Shown here in pieces: positions 34,851 to 43,539 of a DNA stretch of 64,000 bases; within the stretch, counting starts at the first letter, position 1; each line of letters begins with the position of its first letter. The DNA is from Phycisphaerales bacterium AB-hyl4 (GTDB taxonomy: Bacteria > Planctomycetota > Phycisphaerae > Phycisphaerales > Phycisphaeraceae). Position numbers and translations under genes: made by a program. Where the stretch lies: NCBI GenBank assembly GCA_041821185.1, contig JBGUBD010000006.1, forward strand, positions 186,001 to 250,000, read 5' to 3'. Below the pieces are notes generated by a model. It was not told where the DNA came from, did not search any database, and worked only from the letters and a program-made list of their open reading frames with translations.

Positions 34851-35546
34851 ATGGATGATCCGATGAATTTGATGTATCACTCGATCACGATCAATGCCGA
34901 TCCTAGACCTGCAAGCCAGTTCCATCGGAACAAGTACACGGTGCACGTGGATCAGTTGGCCGACCACGTCCGGCGCTGCGAAGGACAGGACGTGGTTTTT
35001 ACATTTGACGATGGCCACGTCTCCATCCACGAGCATGCCTACCCGCTGGTGGTGAACCGGGTGAAGACGATCCTGTTCATTTCGCTTGATTTTGTGGGGA
35101 CGGCGAACTGGCTTTCCGCGGCGCAGCTTCGCGAAATGCATGGTCGGGGCGTCGCCATCGCTGGGCATGGATGCGGCCACCTGAATCTGGCGTCACTTCC
35201 TGCGGCGCAACTGAAACATGAGCTCGAGCATTCCCGTCGCGGGTTAGAAGACATCATTGGTAGTGAGGTCACCGCCATGTCGCTGGTTGGTGGGCACTAC
35301 AACAGGCGGGTTCTTGAAGCGGCGCGTGACGTCGGGTATGAGACGATCTATTCGTCTGAGCCCGTCGCAGGGGTGACGCGGCACGGTCTCCATGGCCGGG
35401 TTTGCGTGTATTGGACAACGACGGGGGACGAGATCGACGCGTATCGCCAGGGCAGGGTTTCTCGGCAAATGCAGCTTGCCTACTACCTAAAGCGCCCGCT
35501 TAAATGCCTCTTGGCCGAACGTGTCAGAAGGAAGCATTCCGGCTGA
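34851..35546 (+). CDS. polysaccharide deacetylase-family protein (NodB fold)
   Basis: The product has the NodB metal-binding motif DVVFTFDDGHVSIHEHAYPL, then TILFISLDFVG, AGHGCGHLNLASLPAAQLKH (the HxxxH-like zinc site) and a C-terminal strand VCVYWTTTG. Such enzymes remove N- or O-acetyl groups from sugars using a divalent metal. No signal peptide is seen. In glycan clusters these proteins trim acetyl groups from repeat units. The frame is open upstream from the sulfotransferase remnant, so the start is uncertain: ATG 34851 (MDDPMNLMYHSI) or 34863 fits the family N-terminus (MYHSI). Confidence 0.83.
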   Translation: MDDPMNLMYHSITINADPRPASQFHRNKYTVHVDQLADHVRRCEGQDVVFTFDDGHVSIHEHAYPLVVNRVKTILFISLDFVGTANWLSAAQLREMHGRGVAIAGHGCGHLNLASLPAAQLKHELEHSRRGLEDIIGSEVTAMSLVGGHYNRRVLEAARDVGYETIYSSEPVAGVTRHGLHGRVCVYWTTTGDEIDAYRQGRVSRQMQLAYYLKRPLKCLLAERVRRKHSG

Positions 35547-35615
35547 ACATACCGCAGCCACGGCGGGTGGAGTCGTGTTTTCACTCGGCGACGTGGCAGC
35601 TTAACCGAAAGCAAG

Positions 35616-36605
35616 ATGACCTCAAGCAGCCATATTGTGATTCGAACGGCAACTGTGGATGATTATCCGCAAATTATCGCTTTGGTCAATGAGACGTTCG
35701 GCAAGCGCAACGACCTGCAATGGCTGGAAGGTTTTCACAAGCACAACCCGAGCGGCCGGTCGATCCTGTCCGTGGCGGATCATCCTTCGGAAGGCATTGT
35801 TGCATACCGCTCGCTCGTTCGTTTTGTGTTGTATTATGCCGGCGAAGCGATTCTCTGCGGGCAGGGAAGCGACGCGGCGACCCGCCCGCAGTTCCAAGGG
35901 CAGGGTTTGTACAGCAGGATGACGCAGGCGTGCATCGATCAGTTCTTCAACGAAAGGGGGAGCCTGCTATATTCATTTCCGGGGCCGCAAAGCTATCCGA
36001 TCCTGGTGAAGCGATTCGGCTATACGCCGGTGAAGCGGCTGCGTCATGTCGTCTTTCCACTGACACGGGCAGCGCGGGAGAAAAACCGGATCGCGCGCTC
36101 GCTTGTCTCTATCTACGGCCGACTGTGGTCTTCACGTCGTGCGCCGTCCGTGAACCCGATCGATGGACCGCTGTGTTATCCCGAGGCGGCCGATCCGCGC
36201 AAGGCCCGCTTCAGTCGGACGGATTGTGTTCAAGCGTGGCGTTTTCAGGCAATTGGGCGAAGCTACCGATGTGTGTGGTTGGATGGGGTTGACGGTTTTC
36301 TGGTGATAGGCAGCGCGAAACGGCGGCGTCTGAATATCTGCACGATTGTTGACGTCGTGGCCGATGATACCCGCTCGCTGCGGCAACTGTTGCGCGCGGT
36401 TGTTCCGTGGGCGAGCCAGAACGGGTACGATCTGGTCTATACGTGGCAGGGCACTTCCTGCTTAGGCTATCTTGCGGCCGGCTTTATGCCGATACCGAGA
36501 CACACAAACTTTGTGGTGAAAGTCAAGGACGGGTTTGCTTACCCGGAACTGCTGAAGCGAGGCGATTTGTGGGACATTTCGCTGCTTGATACCGACGCCT
36601 ACTAA
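35616..36605 (+). CDS. GNAT-family acetyltransferase
   Basis: The 329-residue product starts IVIRTATVDDYPQIIALVNE with the GNAT acetyl-CoA site GSDAATRPQFQGQGLYSRMT (Q/RxxGxG/A pattern). The second half (SRTDCVQAWRFQAIGRSYRC; LLRAVVPWASQNGYDLVYTW) resembles the second GNAT-like lobe seen in tandem-GNAT proteins of polysaccharide clusters. The likely role is N-acetylation of an amino sugar or acylation of a glycan precursor in the cytosol. It lies between the deacetylase gene and the ligase gene. Confidence 0.82.
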   Translation: MTSSSHIVIRTATVDDYPQIIALVNETFGKRNDLQWLEGFHKHNPSGRSILSVADHPSEGIVAYRSLVRFVLYYAGEAILCGQGSDAATRPQFQGQGLYSRMTQACIDQFFNERGSLLYSFPGPQSYPILVKRFGYTPVKRLRHVVFPLTRAAREKNRIARSLVSIYGRLWSSRRAPSVNPIDGPLCYPEAADPRKARFSRTDCVQAWRFQAIGRSYRCVWLDGVDGFLVIGSAKRRRLNICTIVDVVADDTRSLRQLLRAVVPWASQNGYDLVYTWQGTSCLGYLAAGFMPIPRHTNFVVKVKDGFAYPELLKRGDLWDISLLDTDAY

Positions 36606-36668
36606 GTTGCGTCACCTAGCGGCGAGCCTTTGTCACGCTTGGCTCAGTGCGTTACCAGAGAGTCAATA

Positions 36669-37922
36669 ATGCTACGAACCGCAGAATTTTGTTTTGGTGG
36701 CTTGATCGCCATGTTTCTGCTGGTCGGCAGATGGTCACCCTATCGCCTGCAAGGCATCCTGCATGTTTCGTTCTGGTATGAGCCACGGTTTTACCTGACG
36801 TTCGCAATTGTCATAGTGGCGCTGATAATCATGGGCCTGCGCGCTGGCGGATCGGTGCCGCCGGTGATCCAGCGCTTTGTTGTATGGATATGTGTGCTAG
36901 TACAGTTGATATTGCTGTACATGATCGCCTCATCGCTGTGGGCACCTGTTCCTGAGATCGCAATCTATAAATCATATGAACTGATCCTCTGTTGCATCGT
37001 GATCACGGCGGTCGCTGTTGTCCTGCCGCGATTGCACCCGGAAGGCTTTCGGCAAGGCTTCTGGATTGCGATCGTGGCCATTTGTCTGTTTCTCGCGGTG
37101 GTAAGTGTGGTCGGCCAGCTTCATGCCGCCCGGCTATCCGCATTGGGTGGCGGCCCCAATGCCTTCGGACGGATGATGGCGTTGTTGTGTTTGGGTTGCA
37201 TGGTCATTGGTAGCCAACGCAGGCGGGTGTGGGTTTGGTTCTGGTTTGGGGTGTGGATCCTTGGCATGATGTTGCTCGTGTTGTCAGGTTCGCGTGGCGC
37301 ATTGCTCGCCGGAGCGATGGCGGTCGGCGTGGCATTTTTGCTGCTGCGAACCACAGTGCCCAAGAAAGCCGTCGTCCTCGTGTCGTGCGGCATTCTGGCG
37401 GTGTTCGTGCTCAACGTGACGGAGATCGGCCAGAGGACGATCCATCAGTTTCAAAGCCGGGTGGTCAGCCTGACGTTTGAGCGGGGCCACGCCAGCGGGC
37501 GAGAACTGTTGTTCGAGCAGGCGGTGGATATCGGCCGGGACAATCCGATACTCGGCGTTGGTATTGGTGGCTTCCGGGCGGAAATCGGTTCGCCATACCC
37601 CCACAACTTCTTCCTTGAGCTGTTTGCCGAAGGGGGGGCGGTCGCGGTTCTGTTTGCAATGGCATTGATGCTCGTGCTGGTGTACTTTCTCTGGCGCCTG
37701 CGGCGGTGTCCGGATCCGGGGATGGTCGGTGCCTTGGTGCTGTTTTTTCTGTTCGCCCAGTTCAGCGGCGACTTGTTTGACAGTCGCGGTATTTTTCTCA
37801 CCGCCATGATTGCCATGCTGCCGCGCTACGACCCGGTGCCACGGGACACGCCGGCCTTGAGCGCCGTCCATGTTGAAACGGGAGCTCCTCATGTGGCCGC
37901 GAACAAACCTGCCTGGCGTTGA
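36669..37922 (+). CDS. O-antigen ligase / Wzy-like polymerase
   Basis: The 417-residue protein has about 11 membrane helices (EFCFGGLIAMFLLVGRWSPY; FYLTFAIVIVALIIMGLRAG; FVVWICVLVQLILLYMIASS; LILCCIVITAVAVVLPRL). The large periplasmic-loop signature contains RVVSLTFERGHASGRELLFE, QAVDIGRDNPILGVGIGGFR and GSPYPHNFFLELFAEGG, the conserved H-N region of the Wzy_C/WaaL family (PF04932). It would polymerise or ligate glycan repeat units on the outer face of the inner membrane. ATG 36669 is preferred over 36630 because the hydrophobic region begins right after it. Its end overlaps the start of the next gene. Confidence 0.88.
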   Translation: MLRTAEFCFGGLIAMFLLVGRWSPYRLQGILHVSFWYEPRFYLTFAIVIVALIIMGLRAGGSVPPVIQRFVVWICVLVQLILLYMIASSLWAPVPEIAIYKSYELILCCIVITAVAVVLPRLHPEGFRQGFWIAIVAICLFLAVVSVVGQLHAARLSALGGGPNAFGRMMALLCLGCMVIGSQRRRVWVWFWFGVWILGMMLLVLSGSRGALLAGAMAVGVAFLLLRTTVPKKAVVLVSCGILAVFVLNVTEIGQRTIHQFQSRVVSLTFERGHASGRELLFEQAVDIGRDNPILGVGIGGFRAEIGSPYPHNFFLELFAEGGAVAVLFAMALMLVLVYFLWRLRRCPDPGMVGALVLFFLFAQFSGDLFDSRGIFLTAMIAMLPRYDPVPRDTPALSAVHVETGAPHVAANKPAWR

Positions 37923-39249
37923 ACCGCTTCGCGTTGCATGCGCGGCCGCCACAGTCGTACTCGGCTTGGTCGGTGTTGGTACGGCGGGCGAACGTCAAAC
38001 CGACGATACACCGGCGGCGGTTTTGATTGACACTTTTTTTCGGAATGCGGAGGACAAGCATCTTCATCTCCCGCCGGAGCGTATCTACCCCCGTGGTCGA
38101 CGCTTTCCCTTCACCGGTTTCAATCTCACTGCACGGCAAGCTGCACGCGACGGTTTCACGATGATCGGCGGGATGTACCACTTCTCAGAGCAGGAACTCT
38201 GGCGGGCTCAGCAGCATGGCATTGGTGCGGTAGGGTATGTGACCGCCGGCTGGTCGAAGGATGAACTCGCCGACGTTTCGCAGGACGATGTGGTGGCGCG
38301 CGTTCGCGAACGCGTCGAGGAGGTGCTTGGTTGGGAAGGTGCCTCCACATTGGAATGGTGGTACCTGCGGCCGGAGGAACTGCGGTACTGGCGCGAACAC
38401 GAGTTGGACTATCTCAAATGGGCGACCCAGGCTATTCGCGACACCGATCCGCAGCGTCGTCCTATCTGGATGTATGATCCGAACCATCGTTCCGCCACCG
38501 ACTTAGGGCACACCGCAGCCCATCTCGACATTGTTGGCAAGGGCATGTACACGAACCACGCCGGCCAGAAGCGCCAACGCGTCTGGTGCCGGTGGACCAT
38601 CGAGCAGCAGAAGCTGGCGATTCAATGGCAAAACCCTGCCGCCATTCCCATTGCCGTGCCCGAGATGTTCCGGCATCCCAACGAGTACCTACCGCAGGGC
38701 AAAACGACCCTCGAGCAACTGTCCACCGTGATCCAGCGCTGGGTTCGGCACGACCTCTACGCCGCGTTGATTGCCGGCGCTCGCGGGGTGGCGGTTTACG
38801 CGTTCGCCGAGCGAGCGGGCGATGAAGACCGGCTGCCTTTTCGCGGTCGAGTGTACTCCGCCTACTACGAGGCCTACGCGCAGATCGCGCGCGAGCTTAC
38901 AGGCGAGATGGATTTGGGGCCGGTGTTTCTCTTCGGCGAACCTCGCAAGGATATTAAGCTCACCATCGTGGAAGGGCCGAGAACGATCGATTTTCGCTTT
39001 CGTGATCACGAAGCTGAGTATTCAGCGGTCGACATGCTCGATGTGGCTTACCGTGACCGGCGATATGCCTTTCTGGTGAATTCGACCGAGGAACCGATCA
39101 CCGTGGAACTCGCCGGGTTGCCCGCCGAGCCGGTTCACGTTCACGAACTGTTTGGCAAGAATACGTTCGAGGTTTCGCTCGGCCGTTTTTCGGTCACATT
39201 AAATCCGTTGCAGGTTAAGGGATTTCGTTTTACTCGCAGTGGTGACTGA
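37891..39249 (+). CDS. secreted protein with possible glycoside-hydrolase TIM barrel
   Basis: The ATG at 37891 (after GGGAG) gives 452 residues with a signal peptide (LRVACAAATVVLGLVGVGTA). The body reads like a (beta/alpha)8 barrel: DGFTMIGGMYHFSEQELWRA, GIGAVGYVTAGWSKDELADV, WWYLRPEELRYWREHELDYL, RPIWMYDPNH, DIVGKGMYTNH, IPIAVPEMFRHPNE, DLYAALIAGARGVAVYAFAE. A beta-sandwich end follows (LVNSTEEPITVELAGLPAEP). No named family is certain; GH-A-like is a fold-level inference. Overlap with the ligase gene (32 bp) points to coupled expression, consistent with an export- or length-control hydrolase. Confidence 0.7.
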   Translation: MWPRTNLPGVEPLRVACAAATVVLGLVGVGTAGERQTDDTPAAVLIDTFFRNAEDKHLHLPPERIYPRGRRFPFTGFNLTARQAARDGFTMIGGMYHFSEQELWRAQQHGIGAVGYVTAGWSKDELADVSQDDVVARVRERVEEVLGWEGASTLEWWYLRPEELRYWREHELDYLKWATQAIRDTDPQRRPIWMYDPNHRSATDLGHTAAHLDIVGKGMYTNHAGQKRQRVWCRWTIEQQKLAIQWQNPAAIPIAVPEMFRHPNEYLPQGKTTLEQLSTVIQRWVRHDLYAALIAGARGVAVYAFAERAGDEDRLPFRGRVYSAYYEAYAQIARELTGEMDLGPVFLFGEPRKDIKLTIVEGPRTIDFRFRDHEAEYSAVDMLDVAYRDRRYAFLVNSTEEPITVELAGLPAEPVHVHELFGKNTFEVSLGRFSVTLNPLQVKGFRFTRSGD

Positions 39250-39319
39250 TCGGTCCCGCACGCGACCGCTACGAGGTGAGTTAATCGACCTCATGAGGCG
39301 GAATCGGTAGCATGCTTGT

Positions 39320-40696
39320 ATGACTGGTCCCGCCCACACTGACATGCAACTCGCCGGGAGAAACAACGTGCCTCGGCAGGTATGTCATGTTTACCGGCCG
39401 GCCCGACGTGCCGATGTTGCCACATTGATCGAGCATGGCATCCAATCGGACTGGATCGCGCGGGGACTGGGGCGCAGCTACGGCGACTCGATGCTCAACG
39501 AAGGCCGGGGTGTGATCGACATGACACCGCTGGATCGCCTGCTGGCCTTCGATGCCGACACCGGCACGCTCGAATGTGAAGCGGGCGTCAGTCTGAAACG
39601 GATCATCGACACCTTTCTGCCCCGCGGCTGGTTCCCGGCCGTGACGCCAGGCACGAAGCATGTCACCGTCGGCGGGGCAATCGCCTGCGATGTGCATGGC
39701 AAGAATCACCACCGCGATGGATCGTTTGCGAATTGCGTGGATCAGGTCACGCTTCTCACCGCAGCCGGCGAAACCCTCGCGTGTTCACGCGACGAAAATG
39801 CGGAAGTCTTTTTCGCCACCCTCGGCGGTATGGGACTCACCGGCGTGTTACTCACGGTTCGATTGCGGTTGAAGCGCGTCGCTTCCGCATACCTGAATGT
39901 CCGATTCGAGCAGGCGGGCAACCTCGACGACCTGCTTGCTGCTTTCGCGGATGATGCACAGCACAGTTATTCCGTCGCGTGGATCGACGGGCTGGCGCGC
40001 GGCGCGAAACTCGGACGGGGTGTACTGATGCGCGGCGAGCACGCGGAAGCGGACGACCTGCCCGCTGTCAGGCGGGAGCGGCCGTTCGATGTGCCCGTTC
40101 GCTTCAAGCCGAGCGTGCCATGCGATCTGCCCGGTTTCGTGCTCAACCGTTACACGGTCGCCGCGTTCAACGCACGCTACTATCGCAAGCACCGGTCCGG
40201 TGAACGACTGCTCGATTACGACGCGTACTTCTACCCGCTGGATGGCGTGGGCAACTGGCATCGGCTCTATGGCCGACGCGGCTTCTACCAGTACCAGTTT
40301 GTAGTGCCGGAGGGCGACGAGGGTGGCGCGGCGGTGCGGCATGTGATGGAACGACTGACAGCGTCACGTCGCGCAAGCTTTCTGGCTGTGCTCAAGCGGT
40401 TCGGCCCCGAGAGCGGCGGCCTGCTGAGCTTTCCCGTGGCCGGCTACACACTGGCGATCGATTTGCCCAACCGTGGCGATGAAGTGTTAGCGCTGATGCA
40501 CGAACTCGACGCGTACGTTGTCGAACGCGGCGGCCGAGTCTACTTGGCAAAGGACGCCTGCCTGAAGCGTGAGCATTTTGAACGCATGTATCCTCGTCTT
40601 GACACCTTCAAGTCGATTTGCCGTCGGCTCGATCCGCAGCGCCGACTCGCTTCGTCGCAGGCGCGTCGGCTCGGGCTGGTGGAGGTTGGGTCATGA
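39320..40696 (+). CDS. FAD-linked oxidase, DprE1-like (decaprenylphosphoryl-ribose 2-oxidase type)
   Basis: The 458-residue flavoprotein has the FAD_binding_4 motifs IARGLGRSYGDSMLNEGRG, LECEAGVSLKRIIDTFLPRG and WFPAVTPGTKHVTVGGAIAC. The DprE1 hallmark VHGKNHHRDGSFANCVDQVT and the C-terminal KDACLKREHFERMYPRLDTF (ALO-type end) follow. In actinobacteria DprE1 oxidises the 2-OH of decaprenyl-phospho-ribose; with DprE2 it yields the arabinose donor. Here the stop overlaps the start of a DprE2-like reductase (ATGA) and a GT87 gene follows, the same functional trio. The start at 39320 lacks a good ribosome site; 39344 is an alternative. Confidence 0.88.
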   Translation: MTGPAHTDMQLAGRNNVPRQVCHVYRPARRADVATLIEHGIQSDWIARGLGRSYGDSMLNEGRGVIDMTPLDRLLAFDADTGTLECEAGVSLKRIIDTFLPRGWFPAVTPGTKHVTVGGAIACDVHGKNHHRDGSFANCVDQVTLLTAAGETLACSRDENAEVFFATLGGMGLTGVLLTVRLRLKRVASAYLNVRFEQAGNLDDLLAAFADDAQHSYSVAWIDGLARGAKLGRGVLMRGEHAEADDLPAVRRERPFDVPVRFKPSVPCDLPGFVLNRYTVAAFNARYYRKHRSGERLLDYDAYFYPLDGVGNWHRLYGRRGFYQYQFVVPEGDEGGAAVRHVMERLTASRRASFLAVLKRFGPESGGLLSFPVAGYTLAIDLPNRGDEVLALMHELDAYVVERGGRVYLAKDACLKREHFERMYPRLDTFKSICRRLDPQRRLASSQARRLGLVEVGS

Positions 40697-41451
40697 GTGA
40701 GCGTGCTTGGCATGAACCGGTGTTGTTGATCGGGGCAACCTCGGGCATTGCCCGTGCGCTGGCCGAGCGGCTGGCGCAGCAGGGGAGCGACCTGTTGCTG
40801 GCGGGACGCGATCATGTCGAATTGAACGCTGTCGCCGCGGACCTGCGTTTGAGGTTCGATGTTCGCACGGCGACGCTGGAGTTTGATGCGCTGGCATTTG
40901 GCGAGCATCATGGGTTCATGAAGCAGGCAACCGCCGCGTGCGAGAATCGATTGACAGCGGTGGTGATATGTCACGGCTTGCTGGTCGATCAGGCCGAAGC
41001 CCAGCGCGACCCCGCACTGATGCGGCGGATGGTTGATGTGAATTACACGTCATATGTGTCGCTGCTGGAGGCGTTCGCCGTGTGGTTTGTTCAACGTCGT
41101 GGAGGGATGCTCGTTGCTTTGTCGTCGGTGGCGGGCGATCGTGGTCGGCCGAGCAATTATCTATACGGCTCGACGAAGGCGGCTTTATCGGCCTACCTTC
41201 AAGGGTTGCGGGCGCGGCTGGCCAAGACGGGGGTGCATGTGTTGACAGTCAAGCCGGGCATTGTGGACACGCCGATGACGTGGGGTTTGAAGGTTGCCGG
41301 GCCGGTGGCCTCTCCGCACCGCGTGGCGGGGGACATTGTCCGGGCGATGCGGCGTCGGCGGAATGTGCTGTATACGCCTTGGTTCTGGCGGCCGATCATG
41401 GCGGTGATCCGCGGTATTCCTGAGCCCATCTTCAAGCGTTTGTCGTTGTGA
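40693..41451 (+). CDS. short-chain dehydrogenase, DprE2-like
   Basis: The ATG overlaps the dprE1-like stop by 4 bp. The 252-residue SDR has the cofactor motif VLLIGATSGIARALAERLAQ, VVICHGLL (NNAG-like position), VALSSVAGDRGRPSNYLYGS with catalytic Ser, Tyr and Lys (YGSTKAALSAYLQGLRARLA), and VKPGIVDTPMTWG. The late MAVIRGIPEPIFKRLSL tail resembles DprE2. It would reduce the 2-keto intermediate with NADH to complete ribose-to-arabinose epimerisation on the polyprenyl carrier. The partner and order match the actinobacterial pathway; enzymatic identity is inferred from context. Confidence 0.85.
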   Translation: MSERAWHEPVLLIGATSGIARALAERLAQQGSDLLLAGRDHVELNAVAADLRLRFDVRTATLEFDALAFGEHHGFMKQATAACENRLTAVVICHGLLVDQAEAQRDPALMRRMVDVNYTSYVSLLEAFAVWFVQRRGGMLVALSSVAGDRGRPSNYLYGSTKAALSAYLQGLRARLAKTGVHVLTVKPGIVDTPMTWGLKVAGPVASPHRVAGDIVRAMRRRRNVLYTPWFWRPIMAVIRGIPEPIFKRLSL

Positions 41452-41455
41452 GCCG

Positions 41456-42868
41456 ATGGCGGTGAGGATACCGATAGAATGGTGGTACATGGACGTGAAT
41501 ACAACGACAGATCGGACGTCAAGGCAGAGGGCGTTGCTGTTCTGGTGCCTGTTGCTGGCGGGGGGGCTGTATTTCATCTGGCGGGGGCCATGGCGGGCGA
41601 TGGAAATCAGCGTCGACCTGCCGACGTTTTACAGCGCGGCGCGGGCGTGGCTGCACGGGCTCGACCCGTATAACGTCGCCGAGCTGGTACGGGTGTATGC
41701 CGAGGCGGGTGGTGATGAGCAGACGGTGTTGATGAATGTGAACCCGCCATTTCAGTTTCCGCTATTCGCGTGGTTGGGGGCGTTGCCGTACCCGGTGGTG
41801 AAGCTGCTGTTTGTGGCGATCAACATGGCGGCGCTGGGGTTGGCGGTGTGGCGCTTGGCGGTAGTTTCGGGCGTATGGGCTCGGCCGGCGATGCAGCGAT
41901 GGCTGGTGCTGGGCGTGCTCGTGATGGCGCCGGTGCACACGACCATTTCGCAGGGGCAACTGAGCTTGCTGGTTCTGTTGCTGGTGGTGTTGATGCTCGA
42001 AGCGCATCATCGCGGACGTGAGGGGTGGATGGGGTTGTGGTTGGCGTTGGCGGGTGCATTGAAGCCGCAGATGGTGGTGCTATTCGGGCTTTATTATCTG
42101 TTCAGCGGTCGATGGCGGGCGTGCATCGTCGCCGCGGGCGTGGGACTGGCGCTGACGGGACTGGCGGTGGTGCGAATGGAGTTGGCGGACGTTGACTGGC
42201 TGGCGGGCTGGCGCGGCAACATGGTGATGTTCCTGCACGCGGAGCCGGCAGAGCATCCCGGTGTCGGCTACGGCGATTACACGGTGGACAGCCTGCGGCG
42301 CTTCATCATGATCAACCTGGCGCCGCTGATTTATCCGCTGCTGTCCAGCCGGACGGCCGTGACGATGTTGACGGGTATGCTGGGACTGACGGCGGTGGTA
42401 CTCGCTGCGTCGATGGCGCGACGGGATGGGGATGCCGTCGGTTCGCGATTGGCCCAGTATGCGATGATCTCGGTCGCCTGCCTGCTCGTATTCTACAACC
42501 GGACTTACTCGGCGACGCTGCTGCTGCTGCCGTTTGTGGCGGTGCTGTTGTGGTGGCCGATGCATCGACGCCTGGCGGTGACGTGCCTGGCATGTCTGTC
42601 GGTGTTTGTCGTGCCAGGCCCGGCCATTTTGCTGCGGTGGATGGCGGGCCGAGCCGAGGATGTGGCCGACTCGCTCGCGTGGTGGTGGCCTGTTGTTTTG
42701 CCTCATCAGATTTACGCACTGCTGCTCTTGCTGGGGTTGATGGCTCTGGCGTGGCGCTGGCCACCTCGCCGGTTGGGATCGGACGTAATGCCGTTGCCCG
42801 CCCAGAATGGGTTACCTGCACGGCAGTCGGCAACGGTGGTTTCGGTCGATGGAGGTAAGGCAAAATGA
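41456..42868 (+). CDS. GT87-like polyprenyl-phosphate-dependent glycosyltransferase (DUF2029)
   Basis: The 470-residue membrane protein has ~10 helices and the GT87/GT-C signature: DLPTFYSAARAWLHGLDPYN (acidic residue in the first periplasmic loop), NVNPPFQFPLFAWLGALPYP, WRLAVVSGVWARPAMQRWLV, TTISQGQLSLLVLLLVVLML and LAGALKPQMVVLFGLYYLFS. GT87 enzymes such as mycobacterial PimE use polyprenyl-phosphate sugars on the outer face of the inner membrane. Directly after a DprE1/DprE2 pair, the likely donor is polyprenyl-phospho-arabinose (inference). The start is 4 bp after the DprE2 stop. The stop overlaps the methyltransferase start. Confidence 0.85.
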   Translation: MAVRIPIEWWYMDVNTTTDRTSRQRALLFWCLLLAGGLYFIWRGPWRAMEISVDLPTFYSAARAWLHGLDPYNVAELVRVYAEAGGDEQTVLMNVNPPFQFPLFAWLGALPYPVVKLLFVAINMAALGLAVWRLAVVSGVWARPAMQRWLVLGVLVMAPVHTTISQGQLSLLVLLLVVLMLEAHHRGREGWMGLWLALAGALKPQMVVLFGLYYLFSGRWRACIVAAGVGLALTGLAVVRMELADVDWLAGWRGNMVMFLHAEPAEHPGVGYGDYTVDSLRRFIMINLAPLIYPLLSSRTAVTMLTGMLGLTAVVLAASMARRDGDAVGSRLAQYAMISVACLLVFYNRTYSATLLLLPFVAVLLWWPMHRRLAVTCLACLSVFVVPGPAILLRWMAGRAEDVADSLAWWWPVVLPHQIYALLLLLGLMALAWRWPPRRLGSDVMPLPAQNGLPARQSATVVSVDGGKAK

Positions 42869-43539
42869 AATGGCTGATGCGTCGACTGCACGAACCGATC
42901 TACCGAGCACGCTTGCGCGAACTGGTGCGGCAGATCGTTCCCCTGCTTCGGCCAGGCGATCGCGTGCTGGACGTCGGTTGCGGTGCGGGCACGCTGGGCC
43001 GGGCTCTGCTCGATGCGCCCGACTGCCCCCCCGACGTTTCCGTGCAGGGGCTGGAAACTGCGCCGCGAGGCGACGAGCCGATCGAAGTACTCGCCTACGA
43101 CGGCCAGCGGTTTCCGCTGGATGATGGCAGCGTCGATTTGGTCATCGTCGCCGATGTGCTGCACCATGAGCCCGAACCGGATCGGCTGCTGCGGGAGTGT
43201 TGTCGTGTCAGCCGTCGGCACTTGGTTATCAAGGACCATAAGCCCGAAGGGCCGCTGGGCTGGTGGCGTGTGGCGTTGATCGACTGGGCGGCGAACGCAC
43301 CTTATGGCGTGCCGTGCCTGTTTCGCTACCGTACCGCCAGGCAGTGGCGGGCCGCCTTTGCCGACCTGCGGTTAAAGCTTGTTCAGGAACGCCAGGCCAT
43401 GCGGCTGTACCCCCCGGTGGTCAACTTGTTCTTCGGTGGTCGGCTTCAGTATTTCGCCGTGCTGGAGGTTTCAGGAGAGTCCATTGGACCGGCGCAGAAC
43501 CGGCAGGGGGATAGGATAGATCCCGCTGCGGAGATATGA
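42865..43539 (+). CDS. class I SAM-dependent methyltransferase
   Basis: The ATG overlaps the GT87 stop (ATGA). The 224-residue product has the SAM motif VLDVGCGAGTLGRALLD (motif I), LAYDGQRFPLDDGSVDLVIV followed by ADVLHHEPEPDRLLRECCRV (motifs II/III, Methyltransf_11 pattern), and a C-terminal LKLVQERQAMRLYPPVVNLF. Within the dprE1-dprE2-GT87 operon it may methylate the added pentose or the polyprenyl acceptor. Substrate unknown. It is the last gene of the operon before IS debris begins. Confidence 0.87.
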   Translation: MKWLMRRLHEPIYRARLRELVRQIVPLLRPGDRVLDVGCGAGTLGRALLDAPDCPPDVSVQGLETAPRGDEPIEVLAYDGQRFPLDDGSVDLVIVADVLHHEPEPDRLLRECCRVSRRHLVIKDHKPEGPLGWWRVALIDWAANAPYGVPCLFRYRTARQWRAAFADLRLKLVQERQAMRLYPPVVNLFFGGRLQYFAVLEVSGESIGPAQNRQGDRIDPAAEI

